64,000 nt of DNA from Burkholderiaceae bacterium (GTDB taxonomy: Bacteria > Pseudomonadota > Gammaproteobacteria > Burkholderiales > Burkholderiaceae_C): NCBI GenBank assembly GCA_024235915.1, contig JACKLO010000007.1, positions 62,001 through 126,000 of the forward strand, written 5' to 3'. The position numbers and the translations under genes were made by a program. Positions 15,515 to 23,639 of this stretch are shown in pieces. How positions within the stretch are numbered: position 1 is the stretch's first letter; the number at the start of each line of letters is the position of its first letter. The notes beneath the pieces are model-generated. The model did no database searches. It saw nothing but the letters and a program-made list of their open reading frames with translations, and was not told where the DNA came from.

Positions 15515-16654
15515 TCAACTCGACGGCTGATGATGCCAGGTTGTTCCGTTGACAGGCGTGCCAGCGACATCGTCTGGACAGGCCCAGGGATCGGCATCAC
15601 CGTTGCCCGCCCGCATGACGAGGAAGTTCTGGTTCGTCAGCGATTCGGTGACGTTGCTGTAGACGAGCGGATGTTCGTCATTGCGCATCTGGGTGGGGGC
15701 CGTCAGGTGCGCACGATACGGTGTGTATCGGCACACACGATGTTCGTCCGCATCGCCATCGGCGATGCTGTTGGCCAGGTCCAGGCTGGAGCCGCCCACC
15801 AGGGCCTGGCCGGACCAGGAGACCTGGTTGTCGGTGGGCACCGCACAGTAGTACGCCACCCAGGACGGTGAACTGGTGTCCTCGAAACACTGCAGCGTGC
15901 CGGCGACGGCCGCAGGTGCCGTTTGCACAACGCGCACCTGGATGTCGCTCAGGCGTGCACTGCCCGGCAACTCGGCACTCGGGGAAGCGTTCAGGTCGAA
16001 GCGCACATAGCCCGCCAGCAGACGGGCAGAACTGTCGATGCAGCTCTCGACGGCGGTACAGACCCGGGTGATGTACCCGGTGCGGTTGTTGAAGACCCAG
16101 CTGACGCCGGACGCGGCACCTGGAGGCGCGAAGCGGCTGCTGCCGTCTCCCTGGTCCACGGCTGCAGGCGGGATGGCGCCATGGCGCCCGCCGGGGTTGC
16201 GGATGGGCGACCGATTGGCCGGGATCACCAGTGTGCCGGCGAAGGCCGACGTGGTGCCGAAAATGGCGCTGTCGAATTGCACCGCCTGCGCGTTGCCGCC
16301 GCGGTCCTGCCAGCCCACTTGCACCTGCACGGTCTTGCGGCGCGGGTCGGCCACCGTCTGTACGGTGGTGGTGACGGTGAAGGTGGCATTGAGGCCATCG
16401 ACCGTGCGCACTGAATCGGCAATGTCGCCGAAGTACGCGACATCTTCGTCAGCTCCCGCAATGCCGCTGAAGGATCTGGCGTCCTCCATGGCTTCCTGGG
16501 CGATGCGAACGGCCTCGGCGCGCTGCTTCGAGACATCACCATTGAACCGGAGCGTCGACTGCACGCCGAGCACGGCCAAGGTGCCAAAGCTCATGACCAC
16601 CAGGGCCACCAACGCCTCGACCAGCGAGATGCCAGCTTGTGATCCCGAACGCAT
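15515..16654 (-). CDS. pilV: PilV-like type IV pilus minor pilin, long form
   Basis: The 379-residue protein begins with a type III signal peptide: a short basic leader ending at Gly8, then ISLVEALVALVVMSFGTLAV, with Glu at mature position 5. The rest is a beta-rich domain with many Cys residues (CTAVESCIDSS, CRYTPYRAHL). Typical PilV proteins are about half this length, so the extra C-terminal domain may do some of the work of an adhesin. Its ATG overlaps the PilX stop in TGATG. Named by position and N-terminal pattern only. Confidence 0.8.
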   Translation of the reverse strand: MRSGSQAGISLVEALVALVVMSFGTLAVLGVQSTLRFNGDVSKQRAEAVRIAQEAMEDARSFSGIAGADEDVAYFGDIADSVRTVDGLNATFTVTTTVQTVADPRRKTVQVQVGWQDRGGNAQAVQFDSAIFGTTSAFAGTLVIPANRSPIRNPGGRHGAIPPAAVDQGDGSSRFAPPGAASGVSWVFNNRTGYITRVCTAVESCIDSSARLLAGYVRFDLNASPSAELPGSARLSDIQVRVVQTAPAAVAGTLQCFEDTSSPSWVAYYCAVPTDNQVSWSGQALVGGSSLDLANSIADGDADEHRVCRYTPYRAHLTAPTQMRNDEHPLVYSNVTESLTNQNFLVMRAGNGDADPWACPDDVAGTPVNGTTWHHQPSS

Positions 16655-17979
16655 CACAGCGGCTCCTTGAAATCCGACCATCCGCCCGGGACGCGGACAA
16701 AGCTGCCGTGCCGGTGTTGCAGGCGGCTGAGCACCGAGCGGTCGTACTGAAAGCTGGTGGTGGCGTTGCCGGCAAAGTCGCCTTCGGCAACGGCGGCACC
16801 GATCACCGCGCCGGCGCCGTTGCTCTCCCAGGTCTCGGCACGGCTGTAGATCGCACCGTACACAGTGACGGGCGAAGTGAAGGTCACGCTGCCTTCGGCC
16901 ACGATCATCACGGGAGCGCTGGCCGAGCCCACGTCGCCGCTGCTGTCGAAATCGAGATCGCCCTGGATCCACAGGATGCGCCCGGGGTTCGCGGCCGCGG
17001 CGTCGCGCACGGTGGCGGCCGAGCAGGGATCGCTGCATTCGGTCAGCAGGCGAACGCCCGGCTGTTCGACATAAACGCCAGGCGCCGCTGCGAAGCTCAC
17101 TTCAAAAAACCGGCTGCCGTCGGCCAGCCCGCCAAGCACGGGGTCGTTGTCCGCGACGGAGGCCGTGCCCGGTGTTCCGCCGATGGATCCCAATTGAAGG
17201 TCCGTCAGATTTGCAACGGCGCCGCCGGAGAGGATCGTGATGCCGTTCGTGCGCGTGTCGGTATTGAAGGCTCCCAGGGCAGTGCCTGCCCCAACGTCCA
17301 GCGTACCGCGCACGGTGAGCGCCGCCGCCGGCATGGCAGGCAGGGCACTGCGCAAGGCCACCAGAACCTGCTGCATCGCACGCCCTTCTCCCCCCAGGCT
17401 GGTGGCCGGGAAGTTCAGGCAGGCATTGTCCAGGCGTGTGCATCCATTGGCCTCGATGATGAGCAGGCCCGGCTGCGTTGTGCTTGCACGGGACAGCCGC
17501 AAACGGAAGGCGGGAAATGGCCCGACGCCGGACGGTGCATCGGGCGAGGCCGTGCCGGATGCGGGGCAGGTGCAGTTCCAATCCGTCCCGTCGAACACGC
17601 AGGTGGCGTTCAGCGTGCCGCGGCCACTGGCGTCGGCCGCTGCCGCAGTGATCAAGCCGGTGTCGCCGTCGATGGCGATGTAGCGATCGCGGAAGGTGGG
17701 TGCGGTGTTGTCGGCCGAGGGTTCGCAGCTGTCGTCGATGTGACCACTGTTGAGCATCGACAGTGCCCATTCCACGCCGGCCTCGGCGGCTTCAAAGGCC
17801 ATCGTCGAGCGATACAGATTGCTGGAGGTGCGTTGTTCAAAGATCAGGTTTCGATTGGTGTAGGCCGCCACCATCGACATGATGAAAAACAGGGTGGCCA
17901 CGATGACAAGCGTCGCCATGCCCTGTTGGGTCGTGCGGCGGCGCGACAACTGGATGTGCCGTGGGGCTGGCGCTCTCAT
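16654..17979 (-). CDS. pilX: PilX-like type IV pilus assembly protein, long form
   Basis: The 441 residues include a leader RRTTQQG followed by a hydrophobic helix MATLVIVATLFFIMSMVAAY. As in PilX proteins, the mature helix lacks Glu5. A conserved EAAEAGVEWALSML follows, and the rest is a large Gly/Ala/Asp-rich domain with Cys pairs (DDSCEPS, NCTCPASG, LTECSDPC). PilX primes pilus assembly with PilVWY1 in Pseudomonas, where it is about 200 residues; this one is twice that. It overlaps pilW by ATGA and pilV by TGATG. Confidence 0.8.
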   Translation of the reverse strand: MRAPAPRHIQLSRRRTTQQGMATLVIVATLFFIMSMVAAYTNRNLIFEQRTSSNLYRSTMAFEAAEAGVEWALSMLNSGHIDDSCEPSADNTAPTFRDRYIAIDGDTGLITAAAADASGRGTLNATCVFDGTDWNCTCPASGTASPDAPSGVGPFPAFRLRLSRASTTQPGLLIIEANGCTRLDNACLNFPATSLGGEGRAMQQVLVALRSALPAMPAAALTVRGTLDVGAGTALGAFNTDTRTNGITILSGGAVANLTDLQLGSIGGTPGTASVADNDPVLGGLADGSRFFEVSFAAAPGVYVEQPGVRLLTECSDPCSAATVRDAAAANPGRILWIQGDLDFDSSGDVGSASAPVMIVAEGSVTFTSPVTVYGAIYSRAETWESNGAGAVIGAAVAEGDFAGNATTSFQYDRSVLSRLQHRHGSFVRVPGGWSDFKEPL

Positions 17980-18659
17980 GGGCAGATGTCCGCACCGTTG
18001 TTGAATTCGACCTTGTCGTTGCGCAACCTGACATAGGTGGTGACGGTGCGCTGGATCTGGCTGTCCGAGCGCGCCTGCGCGGCGATGTCGATGCGCGCAG
18101 TACGGGTCACGACCCGCGGCCAGCAATCGGTGGTGCCGTCGGCGCAGGCGGTGGGGCAGGGCAGGGGATCGGAACGCTCATCCGTGAGCTCGACGTTGAA
18201 CTGGGTGACGTTCATGACGTCGGCGTCCGTCAGTTCCTGCCAACCGGCCAGTCCGAGGCGGGACTTGAGGATGCCGCCCTCCGCCACCATGAAACCATAG
18301 GGTCCTTCTTCACCCGGCCGGCGTTGATAGCGAAAGTCGATGCCGGCCCCTTCGTCCTGCGCGGTGACTGCTCCGAACGGGTTGCTGGTCACATTCGTGG
18401 TCTGCCCGGGACGCCAGATCGTCATCGAGGCGGAGCCCCAGGCGGAGGCCCGGCGCAGCTCGCGGGCAATGATGTCGGACGCCGCGCGGAGATCCTGCTG
18501 CAACTGGGTTTCCAGCAGGAGACGGCGCGTGTCGCCCAGCTGCGTGCTGATCATCAGCACGGCCGCAGAGACAACGAACAGGCCAACGGCGATGCCGACC
18601 ATCAACTCCACCACGGACAGCCCGCGCTGGTGGCCCCGCCGCTGACGGACCTTGTGCAT
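17976..18659 (-). CDS. pilW: PilW-like minor pilin
   Basis: The 227-residue protein has a prepilin leader ending at Gly13 and a mature helix LSVVELMVGIAVGLFVVSAA with Glu5. The remainder fits PilW: QLQQDLRAASDIIARELRRA, then a beta domain ending with a Cys near the C-terminus. The ATG is fixed by the TGATG overlap with the preceding fimT gene; the frame is open further upstream only as a shadow of that gene. Confidence 0.82.
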   Translation of the reverse strand: MHKVRQRRGHQRGLSVVELMVGIAVGLFVVSAAVLMISTQLGDTRRLLLETQLQQDLRAASDIIARELRRASAWGSASMTIWRPGQTTNVTSNPFGAVTAQDEGAGIDFRYQRRPGEEGPYGFMVAEGGILKSRLGLAGWQELTDADVMNVTQFNVELTDERSDPLPCPTACADGTTDCWPRVVTRTARIDIAAQARSDSQIQRTVTTYVRLRNDKVEFNNGADICP

Positions 18660-19243
18660 CAACACGCCGGCGCTCCCGAAACGCCACTGCTGGGCGAACA
18701 GATGGTGACGCGGCCGGACCCACCCAGGTCGTTTCGCAGCACGCGGTTGTTGTCCAGGTAGGCCTCGACGCGGTAGATGCCCAAGGGTTGATTGAAGAAG
18801 TCGGAGGTCACGGTCCGGATGCCGCCGCTGATGTGGTCGAAACCGACAGCGGTCGCTTGCCCGCCCGGTACACGCAGCAAAACCTTGTCCGACTTGGGCA
18901 GGCGCACCGTACGCAAGGCGCTTGCGCCAGCAGGGCATGTCGAGGTGGCCGCGGTTCGGCAGTCGCAATTCACGCGCGAGGCAGGCGTGTCGTGGACATA
19001 AAGCACATAGCAACTCAGCGTGTCGTTGGTACTGAACCGCATGAGCACCAACTGGTTTCTCGCGGCCGCTTCGGCACGCGCGTACTGAAGGTCCGTCACC
19101 AACTGGGCATTGACGCTCTTCAGCCGCTGAACCAGGATGAAGTCGTACAGATTGGGCGCCGCCACCACCACCAGGATGGCGGTGATCGACATGGCGATGA
19201 CAAGTTCAACCAGGGTGAAGCCCCGCCGAGCGCCCGATTTCAT
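18659..19243 (-). CDS. fimT: FimT/GspH-type minor pseudopilin
   Basis: The 194-residue protein has the leader ending at Gly8 and the mature start FTLVELVIAMSITAILVVVA. The FimT/GspH domain shows LVTDLQYARAEAAARNQLV and a C-terminal beta sheet. FimT proteins prime pilus assembly and in some bacteria bind DNA during natural transformation. There are Cys pairs in the middle (NCDCRTAATSTC) and at the C-terminus. It begins 29 bases after pilE and overlaps pilW. Confidence 0.85.
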   Translation of the reverse strand: MKSGARRGFTLVELVIAMSITAILVVVAAPNLYDFILVQRLKSVNAQLVTDLQYARAEAAARNQLVLMRFSTNDTLSCYVLYVHDTPASRVNCDCRTAATSTCPAGASALRTVRLPKSDKVLLRVPGGQATAVGFDHISGGIRTVTSDFFNQPLGIYRVEAYLDNNRVLRNDLGGSGRVTICSPSSGVSGAPAC

Positions 19244-19272
19244 GCAGCCGCGGCCATTGCGGTGCCAACGAC

Positions 19273-19755
19273 TCAGCGAGCCCAACATGCGCTGGTTTCC
19301 GTGTAGGTGAAGCTCTCGCAGGATGCACATCCGGCGTAGCTGAGGTTGCCGTTGAGCATGCGCACGCTCAGCCGGGCGCAACTGTCGGACGCCTGCGACG
19401 TGCCGCTGACGGCGGTCGCCGTGGCGATGTAGCCCGTGGCCAGTGCACCGTCGGCGTCGGAAGGTGCCGACAGACTGACGGTGTAGTAGCCCGATGCGGT
19501 GGTTTCCTGCCCGCCCAGGTCACCCAAAGTTGTGGTGTAGGCTGGGTTGTTGCCGCGCCAGCGTTCCTGCGACTGTTGCAGCACGGCCAGGGCGTTGTAG
19601 GCCTCGGCCCGCCTGGATTTGCGGACCGACTCCTGGTAGGCAGGAACCGCGATCATCGCCAGCAGCGCAAACAGGGCGACGACGATCATCAACTCGATCA
19701 ATGAGAAGCCGCCCGTCGGCAGTCGGGCGAGCGCGGGAGACGGCAGGGTTCTCAT
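19273..19755 (-). CDS. pilE: PilE-like pilin
   Basis: This 160-residue prepilin has a leader ending at Gly16 and the mature helix FSLIELMIVVALFALLAMIA, with Glu at position 5 (Glu21). RKSRRAEAYNALAVLQQSQERW follows, typical of PilE minor pilins of betaproteobacteria, and a C-terminal disulfide-type loop (CARLSVRMLNGN...CASC...ACWAR). It lies 105 bases downstream of the second fimT-like gene and has its own -10-like hexamer, so it may be transcribed separately. Confidence 0.88.
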   Translation of the reverse strand: MRTLPSPALARLPTGGFSLIELMIVVALFALLAMIAVPAYQESVRKSRRAEAYNALAVLQQSQERWRGNNPAYTTTLGDLGGQETTASGYYTVSLSAPSDADGALATGYIATATAVSGTSQASDSCARLSVRMLNGNLSYAGCASCESFTYTETSACWAR

Positions 19756-19761
19756 GCCAAC

Positions 19762-19767
19762 ATTTTC
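19762..19767 (-). promoter_or_regulatory. -10-like hexamer GAAAAT six bases before the pilE start
   Basis: On the minus strand GAAAAT is followed by GTTGGC and the ATG. There is no purine-rich ribosome-binding site between the hexamer and the start. Confidence 0.4.
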
Positions 19768-19860
19768 ACGGCCTGAACAGGCGCGGCAAACATGCCAACT
19801 GCCGTTTGTCCGGCACGGACGTCCGCTCGTCGTTCGCCCCCCGCACTTGAAGGCTTCGCA

Positions 19861-20394
19861 TCAGCAACGCCGCTGGCCAGGCCAGTCACCGGTGCCGGCA
19901 CAGCTTCGGATGCGTCCCATGACATTCACCACCAGCCGCAGTTGCCCCACCGGGGCGTCCAGCCGGATCGAAGCGGTGGGCGTCACCGTGCCCTTGATGG
20001 GGTCGAAGCCGATCGATGCCACGTTGGACCGCAGTTGCACCGCATGGCCGGTGACGAAGTGGGCGCTGCGCAGTGCGGTGGTGCCGTCGGCGCAGACTGG
20101 GATGCCATCGCGGCCACAGCTGCAGCTGCGGGCGGGGCCATCGTGCAGCACATAGCAGCTGCGCCCGTCGGCGTTCACGAAGTCCATGCGCAGCACGCTG
20201 TTGGCCGCCACGGCAGCACTGCGCGCCAGCTGCAGGTCGGTCTCCAGCTGCGCGGCGCTGCCTTCGAGCTGCCGGCGCTGCTTGAAGCTGTCGAGTGATG
20301 GCAGCGCACCGCCCAGCAGCACGCCGGCAATGGTGAGCGGGATCAGGGCTTCGACCAGGCTGAAACCGGTCTGCAGGGGGCGGCGGCTGGGCAT
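19861..20394 (-). CDS. Second FimT/GspH-type minor pseudopilin
   Basis: The 177 residues start with a leader ending at Gly10 and FSLVEALIPLTIAGVLLGGA; Glu5 is present. SAAQLETDLQLARSAAVAANS marks the GspH/FimT domain, and the C-terminus has Cys-rich loops (SCSCGRDGIPVC, CAGTGDWPGQRRC) like those of the other fimT gene, suggesting an old duplication. It is the most upstream pilin gene of the cluster. The 122 bases before it to the nrdR stop show no clear promoter. Confidence 0.82.
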   Translation of the reverse strand: MPSRRPLQTGFSLVEALIPLTIAGVLLGGALPSLDSFKQRRQLEGSAAQLETDLQLARSAAVAANSVLRMDFVNADGRSCYVLHDGPARSCSCGRDGIPVCADGTTALRSAHFVTGHAVQLRSNVASIGFDPIKGTVTPTASIRLDAPVGQLRLVVNVMGRIRSCAGTGDWPGQRRC

Positions 20395-20516
20395 GGGGCG
20401 TTCCTGGGTGCGGGCTGGAATGCCTGCACTCTAGGCAGCGCCCCCGGCGCCCGGAACCCGCGCAAGGTGGGTTCGGTGGGGGCCCTCGGCGGGTGGGCCC
20501 CCGGTGGGGGGTGATC

Positions 20517-20960
20517 TCAGATGTCCTGGATCAGCTGCCGGAACTCGTCCACGTCCTCGAAGCTGCGGTAGACGCTGGCGAAGCGCACGTAGGCCACCTT
20601 GTCCAGGCGCTTCAGTTCGCGCATCACCATCTCGCCGACCCGCGTGCTGGGCACCTCGCGCAGGCCGCTGCTCTGCAGCTTGCGAAGGATGCGTTCCTGC
20701 GCGGCGTCGATCTGTTCCATGCCGACCGGCCGCTTGCGCAGCGCCAGCATCATCGACGCGCGCAGCTTGTCAGGGTCGAACTCGTCACGCCGGCCGTCGC
20801 GCTTGACGAGCACCGGCAGCGCCACCTCCACCCGTTCGTAGGTGGTGAAGCGCTTGTCGCACTTCAGGCAACGCCGCCGGCGGCGGATGACGCCGCCTTC
20901 GTCGGACTCCCGCGTCTCCACGACCTGGGTGTCGTCGTGGTCGCAGTAGGGGCAGCGCAT
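20517..20960 (-). CDS. nrdR: NrdR, repressor of ribonucleotide reductase genes
   Basis: The 147-residue protein has the N-terminal zinc ribbon with Cys3, Cys6, Cys31 and Cys34 (MRCPYC and RCLKCDKRFTTYE), followed by an ATP-cone domain with VVKRDG-type motif (VLVKRDGRRDEFD) and SVYRSFEDVDEF. NrdR senses ATP/dATP and binds NrdR boxes before nrd genes. It lies downstream of glyA, as is common in Burkholderiales, but a palindromic repeat separates the two. Confidence 0.97.
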   Translation of the reverse strand: MRCPYCDHDDTQVVETRESDEGGVIRRRRRCLKCDKRFTTYERVEVALPVLVKRDGRRDEFDPDKLRASMMLALRKRPVGMEQIDAAQERILRKLQSSGLREVPSTRVGEMVMRELKRLDKVAYVRFASVYRSFEDVDEFRQLIQDI

Positions 20961-20993
20961 GGCTGAAGACCTCTCAGGTTCAACTCTGGGGAC

Positions 20994-21070
20994 CGGCCGC
21001 CGCCGGGCCGCCCCAAGGCGGCCGAGCCCCCTTGGGGGGTGGCGAAGCGGCGTAGCCGCAAGCCTGGGGG
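20994..21070. repeat. Palindromic repeat copy, single, between glyA and nrdR
   Basis: The copy carries GCCGGGCCGCCCCAAG, the core GCCCCCTTGGGGGG, TGGCGAAGCGG and CCTGGGGGCTCA. It ends at the glyA stop. The 16-base opening also occurs in the copy inside the S9 peptidase gene. The core is shared with the 76-bp tandem units. Confidence 0.85.
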
Positions 21071-21071
21071 C

Positions 21072-22322
21072 TCACCGGTACACGGGGAAGTCGCGCGTCA
21101 GCACCGCCACCTTGGCGCGCACGGCCGCGATGGTCTGCTCGTCGTGCGGGTTGTCCAGCACGTCGGCGATCAGGTGGGCCGTCTGGCGCGCCTGTTCTTC
21201 CTTGAAGCCACGCGTGGTCATCGCCGGCGTGCCCAGGCGGATGCCGCTGGTCACCATCGGCTTCTGCGGGTCGTTGGGGATGCCGTTCTTGTTGCAGGTC
21301 ATGTGGGCATTGCCCAGGATGGCCTCGGCTTCCTTGCCCGTGAGGTTCTTCGGGCGCAGGTCCACCAGCATCACGTGGCTCTCGGTGCGGCCGCTGACGA
21401 TGCGCAGGCCGCGCTCGATCAGCGTCTCGGCGAGCACCTTGGCGTTGGCCACCACCTGCTGCTGGTAGGTCTTGAACGACGGCTGCAGCGCCTCGTGGAA
21501 GGCCACCGCCTTGCCGGCGATCACGTGCATCAGCGGGCCGCCCTGGATGCCAGGGAAGATGGCGCTGTTGATCTTCTTGGCGATGGCCTCGTCGTTCATC
21601 AGCACGATGCCGCCGCGCGGGCCGCGCAGGCTCTTGTGCGTGGTGCTGGTCACCACGTCGGCGTGCGGCACCGGGTTGGGGTAGACACCTGCGGCGATCA
21701 GGCCTGCGTAGTGCGCCATGTCGACCATGAAGTAGGCGCCCACGGCCTTGGCCACCTTGGCGAAGCGCTCGAAGTCGATGCGCAGCGCGTAGGCGCTGGC
21801 GCCGGCGATGATCAGCTTGGGCTTGTGCTCGTGCGCCAGGCGTTCCATGGCGTCGTAGTCGATGGCCTCGTTGGCGTCCAGGCCGTAGCTGACCACGTTG
21901 AACCACTTGCCGCTCATGTTCAGCGGCATGCCGTGGGTCAGGTGGCCGCCTTCGGCCAGGCTCATGCCCATGATGGTGTCGCCCGGCTGCAGCAGGCCGA
22001 AGAAGACCGACTGGTTGGCCTGGCTGCCGGAGTTGGCCTGCACGTTGGCAAACCCGGCACCAAACAGCGTCTTCAGGCGCTCGATGGCCAGCGTCTCGAC
22101 CACGTCCACATGCTCGCAGCCGCCGTAGTAGCGCTTGCCGGGGTAGCCCTCGGCGTACTTGTTGGTCAGCTGGCTGCCCTGCGCGGCCATCACGGCCGGG
22201 CTGGTGTAGTTCTCGCTGGCGATGAGTTCGATGTGCTCTTCCTGCCGGCGGTTCTCGGCGGCGACGGCAGCGGCGATCTCGGGGTCGATCAGCTCGAGGG
22301 TGGAGCGGGTGCGGTCAAACAT
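21072..22322 (-). CDS. glyA: GlyA, serine hydroxymethyltransferase
   Basis: The 416-residue PLP enzyme converts serine and tetrahydrofolate to glycine and 5,10-methylene-THF. The landmarks are all present: ENYTSPAVMAAQGSQLTNKY, YYGGCEHVD, VDMAHYAGLIAAG, and the PLP lysine in VTSTTHKSLRGPRGG. Length and N-terminus match the family, and ACAAGG precedes the ATG as ribosome-binding site. The leader upstream is strongly structured (see separate entry). Downstream a repeat element separates it from nrdR. Confidence 0.98.
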   Translation of the reverse strand: MFDRTRSTLELIDPEIAAAVAAENRRQEEHIELIASENYTSPAVMAAQGSQLTNKYAEGYPGKRYYGGCEHVDVVETLAIERLKTLFGAGFANVQANSGSQANQSVFFGLLQPGDTIMGMSLAEGGHLTHGMPLNMSGKWFNVVSYGLDANEAIDYDAMERLAHEHKPKLIIAGASAYALRIDFERFAKVAKAVGAYFMVDMAHYAGLIAAGVYPNPVPHADVVTSTTHKSLRGPRGGIVLMNDEAIAKKINSAIFPGIQGGPLMHVIAGKAVAFHEALQPSFKTYQQQVVANAKVLAETLIERGLRIVSGRTESHVMLVDLRPKNLTGKEAEAILGNAHMTCNKNGIPNDPQKPMVTSGIRLGTPAMTTRGFKEEQARQTAHLIADVLDNPHDEQTIAAVRAKVAVLTRDFPVYR

Positions 22323-22363
22323 GGGTGCGGTTCCTTGTGGTCGGTGGCCTGGCCCTGCGCGGG

Positions 22364-22448
22364 CCGACGCGCCAACCTGCAGGTTGGCGCTCGTCGGCGG
22401 AGGGCTGCCCAGGCGAACGGCACAACGGCTGGCGGGCGGTGTTGTGCC
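22364..22448 (-). promoter_or_regulatory. Two stable hairpins in the glyA leader (candidate cis-acting RNA)
   Basis: Nearest the gene, 42 bases before the ATG, an 8-bp stem (CGCCAACC/GGTTGGCG, loop TGCA) is extended by a 2-base bulge and a 6-bp stem (CCGACG/CGTCGG; 22364-22397). Upstream a second perfect 8-bp stem, GGCACAAC/GTTGTGCC, spans 22419-22448. I do not recognise a known glycine, SAM or THF riboswitch pattern. Confidence 0.5.
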
Positions 22449-22566
22449 GGCGCCGGCCGCCGCGCTCCCCGGTGGTGGCCCACCTCGGGGCCGGGTGTGC
22501 CCCTCATCGCCAGTCGCGCGGCCCGCGAGTGTATCGCGCAGGGCGTTGCCGGAGGGGTCCGGCGTG

Positions 22567-23427
22567 TCAGGAGTGCGGTGCGACGGCGACGCGTTCGGGG
22601 GGGTCGGCCGGCAGCGCGTCCGGCACCGGGTCGGCGGCCGGCGGCGTGCTGGGCACGTTCACGGCCACGGCATGGCCCTGGGCCACACGCTGGATGTGGC
22701 TCTGCTCGTACAGCACCTTGGCCGCGTAGCCACCATCGGTCTCCATCAGTGCGGCTCCCACGTAATGCTTGAGGCCGCCTTCCACGCTGCCGGCGCGACG
22801 CACGTATTCCTTCAGGATCTGCGCGCCGACGCGCAGGTTGCTCACCGGGTCGAAGGCAGCGTGCACGCCGCCGAAGGCCTCGTACTTGTCGTCGTGCACG
22901 CGCGTCATCACCTGCATCAGGCCCTGGGCACCGACCGAGCTCTGCGCGAACGGGTTGAAGCTGGATTCGATGGCGATGATGGCCAGCAGCAGCGTCGGGT
23001 CCAGGCGGGCGCGCTCACCGATGGTCCACGCCTCCTGGACCAGGCGTGCCACTGGCTCCGGCGCCACGCGGTAGCGGCGCGACAGCCAGCGCGCCACGGA
23101 GGCCTGCTCACGCGTGAGTTCCTTGGGGTCGGCGGCGGTGGCGCGGGCCACGGCGGTGGGCTCGCCGACGACGGCCAGCAGGTCGCCCGAGGCCACGGCG
23201 CGCTCCTCGAAGCGGTCCTGCAGCCAGGTGAGCGCCACCGATTCCGCCTCATGGCGCAGGTCCGGGCGGCCCACGGCAAAGATCGCTGCGGCCACGGTGG
23301 CCAGGCCCACCAGGGCCAGGGTGTTGTGGCCCAGTTCCAGGGCCCCGTGGCCCACGTCGCGCAGGAACACGGCCAAGCCGCGCCCAGTGGCACGCTGCAC
23401 GTCGCGGATGGCGGCGAGGGTCTGCAT
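22567..23427 (-). CDS. Membrane-anchored lytic transglycosylase (SLT domain)
   Basis: The 286-residue protein has an N-terminal membrane helix (HNTLALVGLATVAAAIFAVG) and a C-terminal lysozyme-like SLT domain: LLLAIIAIESSFNPFAQSSVGAQGLMQ contains the catalytic Glu of the IESSF motif and the S-x-GA-x-GLMQ signature. It would cleave peptidoglycan between MurNAc and GlcNAc from the periplasmic side. The ATG at 23427 is chosen for its AAGGAG ribosome-binding site; an upstream start would add 13 residues. It is divergent from ubiD. A Pro/Ala-rich tail ends the protein. Confidence 0.9.
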   Translation of the reverse strand: MQTLAAIRDVQRATGRGLAVFLRDVGHGALELGHNTLALVGLATVAAAIFAVGRPDLRHEAESVALTWLQDRFEERAVASGDLLAVVGEPTAVARATAADPKELTREQASVARWLSRRYRVAPEPVARLVQEAWTIGERARLDPTLLLAIIAIESSFNPFAQSSVGAQGLMQVMTRVHDDKYEAFGGVHAAFDPVSNLRVGAQILKEYVRRAGSVEGGLKHYVGAALMETDGGYAAKVLYEQSHIQRVAQGHAVAVNVPSTPPAADPVPDALPADPPERVAVAPHS

Positions 23428-23543
23428 GGCTCTCCTTGCATCGAGACCCGGTGCCGTGCGTGGCATCTGGTGGGTCTCACAATAGGTGCAGGCGCTCTAT
23501 GCAAAGGCCCCGGGTCGGGGCGCCGCAGCCTGCGGTTCGGGCT

Positions 23544-23559
23544 TCCGGGTTAACCCGGA
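23544..23559. promoter_or_regulatory. Perfect 16-bp palindrome in the transglycosylase-ubiD divergent region
   Basis: TCCGGGTTAACCCGGA is a perfect inverted repeat in the 212-base divergent intergenic region, about 80 bases before ubiD. It fits an operator for a dimeric regulator better than a terminator, because no gene ends here. No known operator was recognised. Confidence 0.4.
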
Positions 23560-23639
23560 TCTTTCTCAGCGCGGCGGATTCTAGGAAGCCGCGTATACCC
23601 GGTCAAGAATATGGTTTCATCATCTAATTACTTTGAGCT

